The notes beneath the pieces were generated by a model that ran no database searches, was not told where the DNA came from, and saw only the letters and a list, made by a program, of their open reading frames with translations. 64,000 nt of DNA. It comes from Bacteroidota bacterium. Its GTDB lineage: Bacteria > Bacteroidota > Bacteroidia > B-17B0 > Aurantibacillaceae. Position numbers and translations under genes: made by a program. Of this stretch, positions 8,225-17,229 are shown piece after piece. The stretch spans positions 62,001 through 126,000 of the forward strand of contig JAJNBG010000011.1 in the NCBI GenBank assembly GCA_021155905.1, written 5' to 3'. The first letter of the stretch is position 1. Every line of letters starts with the position of its first letter.

Positions 8225-11200
8225 ATGCAGTTTAAAAAATTAAACAACATTATCGGCTGGATCGTTTTCGCCATTGCTACATTTACCTATGTTTCAACGA
8301 TTGAACCTACGGCCAGCTTTTGGGATTGTGGAGAATATATTGCCTGCGCCTATAAATTAGAAGTAGGACATCCTCCGGGAGCACCTTTCTTTATGTTGGT
8401 TGGCCGATTATTTGCCTTAATGGCTGGCGGAGACCCCGCGATGGCTGGTAAAATGATCAATATCATGTCGGCGTTATGCAGTTCCTTCACTATTTTATTT
8501 TTATTCTGGACAATTACCCGTATTGGAATTAAGGCTATTGTGAAAAAAGGCGAAGAATTTACTTCCGGCAAACAATGGGCAGTAATTGGTGCAGGCATTG
8601 TTGGTGGTTTAGCTTATACATTTTCTGATTCATTCTGGTTTTCTGCGGTTGAAGGAGAGGTTTACGCAATGTCTTCGTTTTTCACGGCATTAGTGTTCTG
8701 GGCGATTTTGAAATGGGAAGAAGAAGACAGCACAGATCCTGTCAGCGCCATGCGTTGGTTGGTAGTCATTGCCTATTTAATGGGCTTGTCTATTGGGGTC
8801 CATTTATTAAACTTACTGGCAATCCCGGCTATTTGCTTTATTTATTATTTCAAAAAATATCCTTTTACCTGGAAATCATTTTTCATTACCGGCATCATCT
8901 CTTTAGTATTATTAGGAGGTATTCAAAATATAATGATCCCGAAAATTGTAAAATTTGCGGCCGACTATGAAATTTTCTTCGTTAATAAATTAGGAATGGG
9001 CTTTAACATTGGTTCTGCCTTTTATTTTGTCATCCTGTTTTTTGCCTTAACAAGCTTGATTCTTTACACAGTTAAAAAGAAAGAGTCATTTTATAAATTA
9101 GGATTTTACGCAGCCATAGTATTTGCTGCTATAGCTGTGATTTCTGCTAACACAGGAAGTGGAATGTTCACAAGACTTCTTGTATTAGGAGGATTATTAT
9201 ACGGAATTCATTATTTGAAATCCAAGAATATCAATACTCTGAACGTTATTTTAGTAAGTTTCACGACCCTGATCATTGGGTATTCTTCTTTTTTTATTTT
9301 AATCATCCGCTCGCAGGCAAATACGCCAATGGATGAAAATGATCCTGAAAACGCGATCACAATGTTATCTTACCTGAATCGTGAGCAATATGGTGATTGG
9401 CCATTAACATACGGGCAATACTATAATGCTCCTACAGACAATGCTAATTTCAAAGACGGCGAGCCTGTTTTTGCGAAAGACGAAGCTTCAGGAAAATACA
9501 AAATAATAGACGACAGAAAAAAATCCATCCCTGCATATCAGAAGGAATTCTGTACCCCCTTTCCACGGATGTGGAGCCAGCAGGGGAACCACGAAGCGGC
9601 TTACCGTTATTGGGGTGATGTTCAAAGCCATCACAAAACAAAAGCGGTGATGAATGAACAAACAGGACAAATGGAAGAAGTGCAGATTCCGAATTTTACT
9701 GCGAATATGACCTATTTCATCAGTTATCAGTTAAAATATATGTACCTGCGTTATTTTGCCTGGAACTTTATTGGACGTCAGAATGACATCCAGGGTTTAA
9801 ACGGAAATCCATTAGAAGGAAACTGGAAGACAGGCATTAAAGGTTTGGATGATGTCTTATTAGATACTGACACCGCTTTTGTACCGCATGCTGCGTCCAA
9901 TAATATGGCAAGCAATTCGTTTTATGCCCTGCCGTTTATTTTAGGTTTATTAGGTTTTGTATTTCACGTCAAAAACAATAAAAATGATACCTGGGTGGTT
10001 TCACTTCTATTTTTATTAAATGGAGTAGCTGTGGTATTTTACCTGAATCAATATCCTTACCAGCCGCGTGAGCGTGATTATGCCTACGTCGCCTCGTTTT
10101 ATGCCTTTGCCATATTCATTGGCTTAGGGGTATTATTTATTTATGATTTCCTAAGCAGGAAAACGAATGCAAAAACTGCCTCAGTAATTGCAACTGTTGT
10201 TGGATTGGTAATTCCTGCATTAATGGCAGCGGAAGGATGGGATGATCATAACCGATCTAAGAGAACCATGAGTCGGGATTTCGCCGTGAATTATTTAAAT
10301 ACCTGTGCGCCTAATGCTATTTTATTTACAAACGGAGATAATGATACATTCCCTCTTTGGTATGCCCAGGAAGTTGAAGGCATCAGAACGGATGTACGTG
10401 TTGTGAATTTGAGTTTATTGCAAACAGATTGGTACATCAATCAGATGCGTCGTGCGGCTTACGAATCAGCACCTGTGCCATTTACAATTCCACCGGATAA
10501 ATATGTTCAGAGTAAGCGCGAAGTGGTTTATATCATGGATAAAGGAACTGGGCCAATGAATTTAAAGAAAGCCATTGATTTTGTTGTATCAGATGACCTG
10601 GAAAACAAACTGGATTACGGTAATAAGCCGCTGGATTATTTTCCAACCAAAACATTTTATGTTCCAGTAGACTCTGCGACAGTTATGCGTGAAAAAGTGA
10701 TTGGCGTTAAAGATACTGCCCGCTTGGTTAAATCCATTAAGTGGTCCATTAACCGTCAGTATTTAACGAAGAATGATTTAATGGTTCTTGATCTGATTGC
10801 TCACAATAACTGGAAACGTCCGATTTATTTTGCGGTAACAACCGGATCAGAGGCATACCTTGGATTAGAGGAATATTTTCAATTGGAAGGCTTGGCATAC
10901 CGCTTAACACCAATTAAAAATAACGAAAATGAAATGGCCGTTGGTGGCCGTGTGAATACTGACATCATGTACGACAACGTGATGAATAAATTTGCATGGG
11001 GCGGATTGGATAAACCTGGTGTGAGTCTGGATGAGAACTGTACGCGTATGGCCTCGAACATGAGAATGCAAATGGCTACTTTAGCCGGTGCATTAATCAG
11101 CAAAGGACAGAAAAAGAAGGCCGAGAAAGTGTTGGATTTGTGTCTGGAAAAAATGCCTGATGAAAATGTGCGTTACGAAGCAACACTTTATACGATTATT

Positions 11201-11494
11201 GCGGGATATTACCAGATTGGTAATATGAAAAAAGCCACAGAATTATCCGGCAGATTGTTTGATATTTATGAGAACGATTTAAAGGTGTATAAAGCTCAAA
11301 CCTCTATCCACCGCGCTTCCTTTAACAGGGAGGTGGGGCAGGCCAAAGAAATTATGCGCCGTTTGGTGATGCTGGCTGAACAGTTTAAGCAGGAGGCACA
11401 CTCTAAAGATTTGATGAAACGGTTAACCGCTGCAGTTCCAATGGAGGAACTAATGCCGGAAGAACAACAGCAAGCGCAACCAATGCCTCAGTGA
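8225..11494 (+). CDS. DUF2723 / GT117 integral-membrane glycosyltransferase
   Basis: This 1089-residue protein matches the DUF2723 family (CAZy GT117; eukaryotic relative TMEM260, a protein O-mannosyltransferase). It starts at the ATG followed by IGWIVFAIATFTYVSTIEPT. The first periplasmic loop has the hallmark FWDCGEYIACAYKLEVGHPP, with the acidic residues expected of a GT-C catalytic loop. About a dozen hydrophobic segments follow up to residue 670. Then comes a soluble domain starting around NAILFTNGDNDTFPLWYAQE and a C-terminal helical, TPR-like tail. By family it transfers sugar from a lipid carrier onto extracytoplasmic proteins; the acceptor is unknown here. It is divergent from the tRNA. 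A weak -7-like box (TAAATTCG, 8191-8198) lies upstream. Confidence 0.9.
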   Translation: MQFKKLNNIIGWIVFAIATFTYVSTIEPTASFWDCGEYIACAYKLEVGHPPGAPFFMLVGRLFALMAGGDPAMAGKMINIMSALCSSFTILFLFWTITRIGIKAIVKKGEEFTSGKQWAVIGAGIVGGLAYTFSDSFWFSAVEGEVYAMSSFFTALVFWAILKWEEEDSTDPVSAMRWLVVIAYLMGLSIGVHLLNLLAIPAICFIYYFKKYPFTWKSFFITGIISLVLLGGIQNIMIPKIVKFAADYEIFFVNKLGMGFNIGSAFYFVILFFALTSLILYTVKKKESFYKLGFYAAIVFAAIAVISANTGSGMFTRLLVLGGLLYGIHYLKSKNINTLNVILVSFTTLIIGYSSFFILIIRSQANTPMDENDPENAITMLSYLNREQYGDWPLTYGQYYNAPTDNANFKDGEPVFAKDEASGKYKIIDDRKKSIPAYQKEFCTPFPRMWSQQGNHEAAYRYWGDVQSHHKTKAVMNEQTGQMEEVQIPNFTANMTYFISYQLKYMYLRYFAWNFIGRQNDIQGLNGNPLEGNWKTGIKGLDDVLLDTDTAFVPHAASNNMASNSFYALPFILGLLGFVFHVKNNKNDTWVVSLLFLLNGVAVVFYLNQYPYQPRERDYAYVASFYAFAIFIGLGVLFIYDFLSRKTNAKTASVIATVVGLVIPALMAAEGWDDHNRSKRTMSRDFAVNYLNTCAPNAILFTNGDNDTFPLWYAQEVEGIRTDVRVVNLSLLQTDWYINQMRRAAYESAPVPFTIPPDKYVQSKREVVYIMDKGTGPMNLKKAIDFVVSDDLENKLDYGNKPLDYFPTKTFYVPVDSATVMREKVIGVKDTARLVKSIKWSINRQYLTKNDLMVLDLIAHNNWKRPIYFAVTTGSEAYLGLEEYFQLEGLAYRLTPIKNNENEMAVGGRVNTDIMYDNVMNKFAWGGLDKPGVSLDENCTRMASNMRMQMATLAGALISKGQKKKAEKVLDLCLEKMPDENVRYEATLYTIIAGYYQIGNMKKATELSGRLFDIYENDLKVYKAQTSIHRASFNREVGQAKEIMRRLVMLAEQFKQEAHSKDLMKRLTAAVPMEELMPEEQQQAQPMPQ

Positions 11495-11505
11495 GGTATG
11501 TAATT

Positions 11506-11533
11506 AAAAAGCGCTTAGAAATAAGCGCTTTTT
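11506..11533 (+). terminator. Rho-independent terminator
   Basis: A stem AAAAAGCGCTTA/TAAGCGCTTTTT with a 4-nt loop and a T-run, 12 nt after the GT117 gene. Confidence 0.88.
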
Positions 11534-11557
11534 TTATGTCTAAATAAAAAAGAAATA

Positions 11558-11791
11558 ATGAATTTCCCGGTTTACAGAAAATATAAAAACAATAAGCACT
11601 TCTTTAAAATCATGAGTGAAAATGAATTTGAAGAAATCAGTTTTATTGGATCAAAAGTTTTTGTCGTTAAGCATTTGGCTAAAATTTTACCGGATCGGAA
11701 TTTCATCTCTGATCTCTTGCACGATATAGGGAACACCTGCGAGTTATCAAACCAGGATGAATATGAGTCTTATTTAAAAATGGATAAATAA
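11558..11791 (+). CDS. Small conserved-type hypothetical protein upstream of proC
   Basis: A 77-residue protein that I cannot assign to a family with certainty. It is mixed charged/hydrophobic (MNFPVYRKYKNNKHFFKIMS, then GSKVFVVKHLAKILPDRNF) with no signal peptide or membrane span. The ATG start follows an A-rich leader, and the stop is 7 nt before the proC start, so the two are almost certainly co-transcribed. The compact size, good codon use and tight spacing to proC support it as a real gene. Function unknown. Confidence 0.7.
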   Translation: MNFPVYRKYKNNKHFFKIMSENEFEEISFIGSKVFVVKHLAKILPDRNFISDLLHDIGNTCELSNQDEYESYLKMDK

Positions 11792-11798
11792 AAATAAC

Positions 11799-12605
11799 AT
11801 GAATAAAATAGCCATCATCGGTTGCGGCAATATGGGACTCATTTATGCCAATTCTTTTTTACGATATAAAATTGTTACCAAAGAAAATTTATTGTTAGTC
11901 GAAAAAAATGAGGATCGGCAGAATAAATTGTCTGCCATGAATATTGGGAAAGTAGTTACTACTGATGATCATTCCATATCAGAATGTAATATTGTCATTC
12001 TGGCCGTCAAGCCTCAGGATTTCAGGGAATTGGCAGGAAGTTTGAAAAAAGTAATCAGTCCTGCCTGTGTGGTGTTGTCAATCATGGCAGGAACAGAAAT
12101 TTTTTTTATACAGGCATCATTAAATCATCGGTTAATAGTGAGGGCCATGCCTAATTTACCGGTGGAGATCAGCATGGGAATGACTGCCTTTAGTGCTTCT
12201 GATGAATTAAGTCATGATAAAATCATGTTGGTGGAGAATCTATTATCTACGACTGGAAGAACGCTGTATTTGAAAGAAGAGAACCAGTTGAACGCGGTAA
12301 CAGCTTTAAGCGGGAGCGGACCGGCTTACTTCTTTTATTTCATGAAACATTTAGTCGATGCGGGGGTGAAGATGGGACTCGATGAACATGTGTCATCCAT
12401 ACTTGCCAAACAAACCATGTTGGGATCCTTTCATTTAATCAATAACGGGCAAAAAACATTGGATGAATACATTGCTTCCGTGTCTTCCAAAGGAGGAACG
12501 ACCGAAGCGGCCCTAAAAACATTTAATGAGCATCAGATGGGCGACGTGATTGTGAAAGCCATACAGAATGCAGAAAATAGGGCAGAGGAGTTATCGATAA
12601 AGTAA
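11799..12605 (+). CDS. proC: Pyrroline-5-carboxylate reductase
   Basis: This enzyme catalyses the last step of proline biosynthesis: NAD(P)H-dependent reduction of pyrroline-5-carboxylate to proline in the cytoplasm. The 268-residue length is normal. The N-terminal Rossmann motif is IAIIGCGNMG. AVKPQDF is the conserved strand after the cofactor domain. RAMPNLPV follows, and the family signature around ALSGSGPAYFFYF marks the C-terminal helical dimerisation/substrate domain. SSKGGTTEAALKTF is the expected C-terminal motif. It lies in a two-gene unit behind the 77-residue protein and is closed by a strong palindromic terminator. Confidence 0.96.
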   Translation: MNKIAIIGCGNMGLIYANSFLRYKIVTKENLLLVEKNEDRQNKLSAMNIGKVVTTDDHSISECNIVILAVKPQDFRELAGSLKKVISPACVVLSIMAGTEIFFIQASLNHRLIVRAMPNLPVEISMGMTAFSASDELSHDKIMLVENLLSTTGRTLYLKEENQLNAVTALSGSGPAYFFYFMKHLVDAGVKMGLDEHVSSILAKQTMLGSFHLINNGQKTLDEYIASVSSKGGTTEAALKTFNEHQMGDVIVKAIQNAENRAEELSIK

Positions 12606-12637
12606 AAAGGGGGCTGGTCTAGACCAGCCCCCTTTTT
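12604..12637. terminator. Bidirectional terminator between convergent genes
   Basis: A perfect 34-nt palindrome: each arm is AAAAAGGGGGCTGGTCT or its complement, with T-runs on both sides. It starts at the proC stop and ends 17 nt from the stop of the convergent T9SS gene, so it can serve both. Confidence 0.93.
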
Positions 12638-12653
12638 ATAATAACCTTGAAGA

Positions 12654-14315
12654 CTACTCTTTAATGAATTTTTTTGTGGAGGTATTATTTTCCGAACTTA
12701 ATTTCAAAAAGTAAATACCTGAACTTAAATGAACCACATTAATTGATGTTTGATTAAACTCTTTATGATCTTCCGATAACAATACTTTGCCCAAAGCATC
12801 TATGACTTCTATCCTAATCGTTGTATTTTTTAAACTACTGCTAATATTTAATATTCCATTAGTTGGATTTGGTGCAATTATAAATTGTGTTGTCAAATTT
12901 TGTTCTTTAATGCCCGTTGTTAAACATTGATTTAAAGAGGAATTATAAATGGCATGTAAATTCTGGACATCTGTATCTAATTTTCCTAACGGGTCATTGG
13001 TAATACTATCGAAAGAAGTGATGTAAGCGTATTCCAATTCGGTAATTGAGCCGGGCAACATATCATAAGGACCTGAATTTGTCACAAATCGTTTATCGCT
13101 TCCTGTACCAGTTTCAGTCCAGTTGCTAGTCCCACATGGCCCATTTAAATCCGTGTTGCCGCTATATGCAAACTTTGTTTGCGTGCTTCCACCGTATCCG
13201 TTGCTCCCGCATGTTAAAGGTGTCCCGTCTTTCCAATATCCTAACATGTATTGGAAATATTCAAAGGCCTGGCTGGGATCACTTTGTGAAACCGGAATAC
13301 CTGCAAAAGAATTATTGAAGTACATAAAACCTGTCATACTCATTTGTTCTCCAGGTTCATCAGAACTGCCATCCGCGTTATCATCAATTCCATTGGTAGT
13401 ATTAAGAGGGCCTTTTAATTGAACAACGCCCACGGCTGGTTGGTTTGAAGGCATCGCGTTATTGTAGATATATCCGTAATGATCTGTAACATCGCAACCG
13501 ACATTATTATTTAGCGAGCCAACATCGGAGTCATTAAAAAGACTTACATAACTGTTGAGAAATGCAAAAGAGTTTCTGTTAATGATTTTGTAATTGTAGA
13601 ATGTAGTATAGTTTAGAAATGAGTTGCTGCTGGTGATGCTGCAAGGCCCATATGCATAAGCCATTAAGTGAATCTCTGCACCAATTGCTTTTGCAGCAGA
13701 ACTTTGGTGAAGTAAATAATTATCATTAAAAATCGTATAAATGGCCTGATCACCTTTAATTAATGGATAGTCCCCTGCACCCACCGGATCATAGATGTTA
13801 TCTCCGTTTGTGTCAAAATATGGCGCCAGTTGTGAATCCTGATTTTGTGAAATATCTCCATTGCCGGGCCATGATATTAAATCTGCAACAGGAATAAAAC
13901 TTCCATTTTGAATATTACCGTTGGCATAGTTAGTAATAAAATCGTCAATATCGGATTTGTTTAATTTCCATACCCTGTTATATTGGGAAACCACTGCTGA
14001 ATCGGTTGTTGCATCGTTCGTTGTGAGTGGTCCCGGCCAAAAATCAACGCCACTTTGATGATAGGTTTGAGCCGCTAAATGCAATTGGCCGCCAACATCC
14101 AATCCGCCGAACCATAAACCGGCAGGGCCACCCCAATGCCTGTTACTCCCGATTGGACATTCATAACCACTAAAATTTCCTGTATTTGGATCCCAATGTA
14201 AATCGCCGCCACTATTGACGCGGGCCTTTACCTGGTTAATATCTAAATAATTAAAAGTTTGTGCCTGAGTTAAGCCTGTAATCAGGCCGGCAAACAGAAG
14301 TAAAGTAGTTTTCAT
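12654..14315 (-). CDS. T9SS type A cargo protein of unknown function
   Basis: The open frame extends to 14378, but the start at 14315 gives a proper signal peptide (MKTTLLLFAGLITGLTQAQ) and lies 27 nt after a -7 box. The mature protein, about 535 residues, is Asn/Gly/Tyr-rich. It contains a calcium-site-like acidic stretch (DTNGDNIYDPVG) and a second one (DDNADGSSDEPGEQ). The C-terminal 80 residues are a type A sorting domain (IAPNPTNGILNIS to STKKFIKE). No catalytic domain is recognised. It is convergent with proC and shares its terminator. Confidence 0.88.
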   Translation of the reverse strand: MKTTLLLFAGLITGLTQAQTFNYLDINQVKARVNSGGDLHWDPNTGNFSGYECPIGSNRHWGGPAGLWFGGLDVGGQLHLAAQTYHQSGVDFWPGPLTTNDATTDSAVVSQYNRVWKLNKSDIDDFITNYANGNIQNGSFIPVADLISWPGNGDISQNQDSQLAPYFDTNGDNIYDPVGAGDYPLIKGDQAIYTIFNDNYLLHQSSAAKAIGAEIHLMAYAYGPCSITSSNSFLNYTTFYNYKIINRNSFAFLNSYVSLFNDSDVGSLNNNVGCDVTDHYGYIYNNAMPSNQPAVGVVQLKGPLNTTNGIDDNADGSSDEPGEQMSMTGFMYFNNSFAGIPVSQSDPSQAFEYFQYMLGYWKDGTPLTCGSNGYGGSTQTKFAYSGNTDLNGPCGTSNWTETGTGSDKRFVTNSGPYDMLPGSITELEYAYITSFDSITNDPLGKLDTDVQNLHAIYNSSLNQCLTTGIKEQNLTTQFIIAPNPTNGILNISSSLKNTTIRIEVIDALGKVLLSEDHKEFNQTSINVVHLSSGIYFLKLSSENNTSTKKFIKE

Positions 14316-14342
14316 AGTAGTAGTATTAATGAGTTTCTCATA

Positions 14343-14350
14343 CAAAACTA
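14343..14350 (-). promoter_or_regulatory. -7 element TAGTTTTG
   Basis: An exact TAnnTTTG match on the minus strand, 27 nt upstream of the ATG at 14315. It lies inside the over-extended frame and so supports the shorter start. Confidence 0.6.
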
Positions 14351-14590
14351 CCCTCAATGAACCGCATAAAAAGTCCAAACTAACAAGTGGTTAGTTTGGA
14401 TTGATAAATGGGAGATAATAGAACATAAGTGTTTTGGTTTGTACCTGGCAGGAATGCAGAAATCATAAAGTATCAGAACGATAAATATTTTGTGCCCAGA
14501 AAAAATGGGCTTTAGGCTAGTAGCGAAAATCAGATGTTGCAAATTTCCTGAGTGGTACTTTGTTGCAAGGTTGAGGGGTAATATAATATG

Positions 14591-14598
14591 TAGATTTA
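14591..14598 (+). promoter_or_regulatory. -7-like element TAGATTTA
   Basis: One mismatch (final A for G) to TAnnTTTG. It ends 4 nt before the ATG at 14603, which implies a leaderless or nearly leaderless transcript. Confidence 0.4.
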
Positions 14599-14602
14599 CG
14601 AT

Positions 14603-15016
14603 ATGGAAAACGCCGGAACAGTTCAACGCCCCGTAAATAAAACAAAATGGAAAAAATGGCTGTTTAGCACTCTTTTAATTTTAATTTTGATATCCGTCAT
14701 TGCTGTTGTAATATGCGGTATGTCTTACAGTTCAGGAACCAGGTCAGGTGTTGTTATAAAATTATCCAGGAAAGGATATATTTTTAAAACCTACGAAGGA
14801 GAATTAAATTTAGGAGGTATTTCTGAAGGGGATGGAACATTGATGCCAACACGTATCTGGAAATTTTCAGTTCATAGAAAAGACAGCGAGGTGTATGATG
14901 CCATTACCAAATCCCAGGGAAAACATGTGCGACTTTATTATAAGGAAGTATTAAAAAACTTTTTTTGGCAATCTGAAACGCCTTATTTGATTGAAAAAGT
15001 AGAAGTCGTCAAATAA
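14603..15016 (+). CDS. Small single-span membrane protein, conserved Bacteroidetes family
   Basis: A 137-residue protein with one N-terminal membrane segment (WLFSTLLILILISVIAVVI). A soluble domain follows, with the family pattern SYSSGTRSGVVIKLSRKGY, then FKTYEGELNLGG and a conserved-looking Trp (IWKFSV). I recall relatives in Bacteroidetes being labelled '6-phosphogluconate dehydrogenase'. Nothing here resembles that enzyme, so I treat the label as an error. The soluble part most likely faces the periplasm. It converges with the glutathione peroxidase gene, with only 3 nt between stops and no terminator. Function unknown. Confidence 0.75.
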   Translation: MENAGTVQRPVNKTKWKKWLFSTLLILILISVIAVVICGMSYSSGTRSGVVIKLSRKGYIFKTYEGELNLGGISEGDGTLMPTRIWKFSVHRKDSEVYDAITKSQGKHVRLYYKEVLKNFFWQSETPYLIEKVEVVK

Positions 15017-15019
15017 GGA

Positions 15020-15553
15020 TTACTTCCCTTCGATCCAGTTTGTAATTTCCGTATCCATCGGTGCCACCTTTGAACCTAAGTGCTTCACCAACTGGCCATT
15101 CTCATCCACTAAAAATTTATTAAAATTCCATTTGACTGTTGCATCTAAAACACCATTTTCTACTTTAGACGTCAGCCATTTGTATATTGGACTTGTGGCA
15201 ATGCTTACTTTTTCCATCATTTGGAAAGTTACGCCATAATTTTTAGCGCAAAAGGCTTTGATATCGGCGCTGGTTCCGGGTTCCTGACCTCCAAAATCAT
15301 TGCAGGGAAAACCAATAATCACAAAATTCTTTGATTTATATTTTTCATATAAGGCTTCCAGGTCCTTGTATTGAGGGGTATATCCGCATTCAGAAGCGGT
15401 ATTGACGATTAAAACTTTTTTACCTTTCAGGTCAGCGAAATTGAAATCAGCTCCCTCCAGGGTTTGGGCTCTGAAATCATGCAGCGTTTTTGTTCCTGAA
15501 GTGGTGAATGCCATCGTCACGACAGCTAACATACAGCCAATTATTTTTTTCAT
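15020..15553 (-). CDS. Glutathione/thioredoxin peroxidase (GPx family), possibly exported
   Basis: This reduces peroxides with thiol donors. The start at 15553 (MKKIIGCMLAVVTMAFTTSG) is chosen over an upstream frame start because it begins a basic-plus-hydrophobic leader; that leader suggests export to the periplasm. The catalytic Cys56 is in NTASECGYTPQY, so this is a cysteine rather than a selenocysteine enzyme. GFPCNDFGGQEPG supplies Gln90, and VKWNFNKFLV supplies the Trp and Asn of the catalytic tetrad. The absence of the subunit-interface loop of tetrameric GPx, together with the Cys form, suggests a thioredoxin-dependent enzyme; this is inference. It is divergent from ctaB. Confidence 0.92.
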   Translation of the reverse strand: MKKIIGCMLAVVTMAFTTSGTKTLHDFRAQTLEGADFNFADLKGKKVLIVNTASECGYTPQYKDLEALYEKYKSKNFVIIGFPCNDFGGQEPGTSADIKAFCAKNYGVTFQMMEKVSIATSPIYKWLTSKVENGVLDATVKWNFNKFLVDENGQLVKHLGSKVAPMDTEITNWIEGK

Positions 15554-15615
15554 GATTGTTCTTAGTTTCTGACAAATATAAAGCAATAGTCGTTAAAAAA
15601 TGCTGATTTATTTCC

Positions 15616-15623
15616 TAAATTTG
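15616..15623 (+). promoter_or_regulatory. -7 element TAAATTTG upstream of ctaB
   Basis: An exact TAnnTTTG match. Its first three bases (TAA) are also the in-frame stop that bounds the ctaB frame. It ends 7 nt before the TTG start codon, so transcription and translation would start at nearly the same place. Confidence 0.6.
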
Positions 15624-15630
15624 CGCTGCT

Positions 15631-16542
15631 TTGCAAAACGAGTCTCATACTACTTCTAATAACACTATTATTTATAGTAAAGCTAAGTCATTTTTAAAGC
15701 TCACAAAATTTACGCTTTCTGCGCTGGTTGTTTTTTCGGCGATCATTACTTACTTTACTGTTGCAGAGACTTATCACTGGAAACAAATAGTGGCCATTTG
15801 CTTAGGAGGTTTTTTAGTTACTGCCGCTGCCAATGGGTTTAATCAGATTATTGAAAAGGATCTTGATAAATTAATGAACCGGACCAGGCTCAGGCCAATT
15901 CCAACAGGTAATTTGTCTGTTACCGAGGCTCTGCTTTTTTGTGCTGTTTTTGGAATCACCGGAACGGTCTTATTATGGGTTTTTACCAATCCTTTATGTG
16001 GGATTATAGGATTTATTTCCATCATTTTATATGCTCTGGTTTACACCCCATTAAAAAGAAAAACGCCTTTTTCAGTGTTTATCGGAGCGATTCCGGGGGC
16101 TTTACCAACACTTATTGGTGCTATTGCGGCTACCGAGGGATTTGGTGAAGTGACCTTTTTTGCCATATTATTATTTTGTATCCAGTTTTTCTGGCAGTTT
16201 CCTCATTTCTGGGCAATTGCCTGGGTAAGCCATGATGATTATCAACGGGCCGGTTTTTTTATGCTCCCTTCAAAAGGTGGCAGGGATAAAAGTTCCCGTT
16301 CACAGATTTTGGTATACACATTGTCGTTGTTTCCCATCGCTTTGACTCCTTTCGTATTTAATTACACAGGATGGATCTCTGCCACCGTAGTAAGTTGCAT
16401 GGGACTGGTTTTCATTATTCAGGCCTATAAACTATACAGGTCCGGAAGTATTGAAGATGCGAGGAAACTGATGTTTGGATCGTTCATTTATTTGCCGGTT
16501 GTGCAGGTTGCACTTATGATTGGCAGCAAATTTTTTATATAA
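15631..16542 (+). CDS. ctaB: Protoheme IX farnesyltransferase (heme O synthase)
   Basis: A UbiA-family membrane prenyltransferase that converts heme B to heme O for the terminal oxidase. It has 303 residues and about nine membrane segments. The first Asp-rich motif lies in NQIIEKDLDKLMNRTRLRPI. The second conserved polar loop (WVSHDDYQRAGFFMLP) carries the DDY/RAG signature of CtaB. An in-frame stop at 15616 and no usable ATG make TTG at 15631 the only reasonable start. Oxidase subunit genes follow within 8 nt, forming the terminal-oxidase operon. Confidence 0.95.
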   Translation: MQNESHTTSNNTIIYSKAKSFLKLTKFTLSALVVFSAIITYFTVAETYHWKQIVAICLGGFLVTAAANGFNQIIEKDLDKLMNRTRLRPIPTGNLSVTEALLFCAVFGITGTVLLWVFTNPLCGIIGFISIILYALVYTPLKRKTPFSVFIGAIPGALPTLIGAIAATEGFGEVTFFAILLFCIQFFWQFPHFWAIAWVSHDDYQRAGFFMLPSKGGRDKSSRSQILVYTLSLFPIALTPFVFNYTGWISATVVSCMGLVFIIQAYKLYRSGSIEDARKLMFGSFIYLPVVQVALMIGSKFFI

Positions 16543-16550
16543 TAAAAATC

Positions 16551-17150
16551 ATGGAAGAAAAAGTTAAACCAAGTCCTACTTATAAATCTGAATTAAAAGC
16601 CGCTCAGCAAAAGGCGTCAAAACCGCTGTTATGGGTGGGTATTTTAAGTATTGTGATGCTGTTTGCGGGATTAACAAGTGCCTATGTGGTAAGGGCCGAT
16701 AACGGAAACTGGCTTTTGTTTGAACTTCCCAGCGCATTTTATTTAAGTACTGCGGTGATTGTAACAAGCAGCATTACCTTGCTTTTTGCCTTGCAAATGG
16801 CAAAAAAGAGCAACCGGAATGGAGCAACCCTCGGTTTATTGGCTACCTTCTTTTTAGGAATTCTTTTTGCTTATTTACAATACGTGGGGTGGGGTGAGTT
16901 ATATAGCAAAAATATTGTATTTGCCGGTAAAACAGCCAATGCATCCGGTTCGTTTTTGTACCTGATCACTTTTTTACATTTATTGCACTTATTTGCCGGT
17001 TTAATAGCGGTTTTAGTAACCCTGAAGAACAGCATCAAAGGTAAATACCATGCCGGAAATACTCTGGGTTTAGAGCTTTGTTCAATTTATTGGCATTTTC
17101 TTGATATTTTATGGGTCTATTTGTTTTTATTTTTGTATTATATTCGTTAA
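16551..17150 (+). CDS. Heme-copper oxidase subunit III family protein (first copy)
   Basis: A 199-residue integral membrane protein with five hydrophobic segments. It starts 8 nt after ctaB. The Bacteroidetes subunit III pattern is visible: LFAGLTSAYVVRADNGNW near the N-terminus, FAYLQYVGWGELYSKNI in the middle, then FLHLLHLFAGLIAVLV and SIYWHFLDILWVYLFLFLYY at the C-terminus. The latter holds the conserved His of COX3. It is one of two subunit III-type proteins made in tandem, which is common in Bacteroidetes caa3 operons. It stabilises the core subunit I, which is encoded elsewhere. Confidence 0.9.
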   Translation: MEEKVKPSPTYKSELKAAQQKASKPLLWVGILSIVMLFAGLTSAYVVRADNGNWLLFELPSAFYLSTAVIVTSSITLLFALQMAKKSNRNGATLGLLATFFLGILFAYLQYVGWGELYSKNIVFAGKTANASGSFLYLITFLHLLHLFAGLIAVLVTLKNSIKGKYHAGNTLGLELCSIYWHFLDILWVYLFLFLYYIR

Positions 17151-17195
17151 ACTTGCACCATAATTTATAAAAATCGTTAAAACGTAAATTTTATT

Positions 17196-17229
17196 ATGTC
17201 TCACAGTACAGAAATCAAGCTACGGAAAA
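17196..17229 (+). other. Apparent frameshifted 5' end of the second subunit III gene
   Basis: An ATG at 17196 (MSHSTEIK) reads in a different frame from the downstream oxidase gene. The downstream frame continues upstream through the family-typical SYGK before MMMWFF but has no ATG there. Removing a single A of the AA at 17217-17218 would join them as MSHSTEI-SYGK-MMMWFF. This is either a true indel or an assembly error. Confidence 0.6.

Noticed and set aside
14354..14626. 90-codon minus-strand open frame upstream of the T9SS gene
   Set aside because: It overlaps the promoter of the minus-strand cargo gene and the start of the plus-strand membrane protein, and has no domain, signal peptide or credible start signal.
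14603..15016. 6-phosphogluconate dehydrogenase annotation
   Set aside because: The protein is 137 residues with a membrane anchor and lacks any Rossmann or 6PGDH motif.
15020..15553. Lipoprotein signal (IIGC) in glutathione peroxidase
   Set aside because: The Cys is at residue 7 with almost no hydrophobic stretch before it, so a lipobox is implausible.
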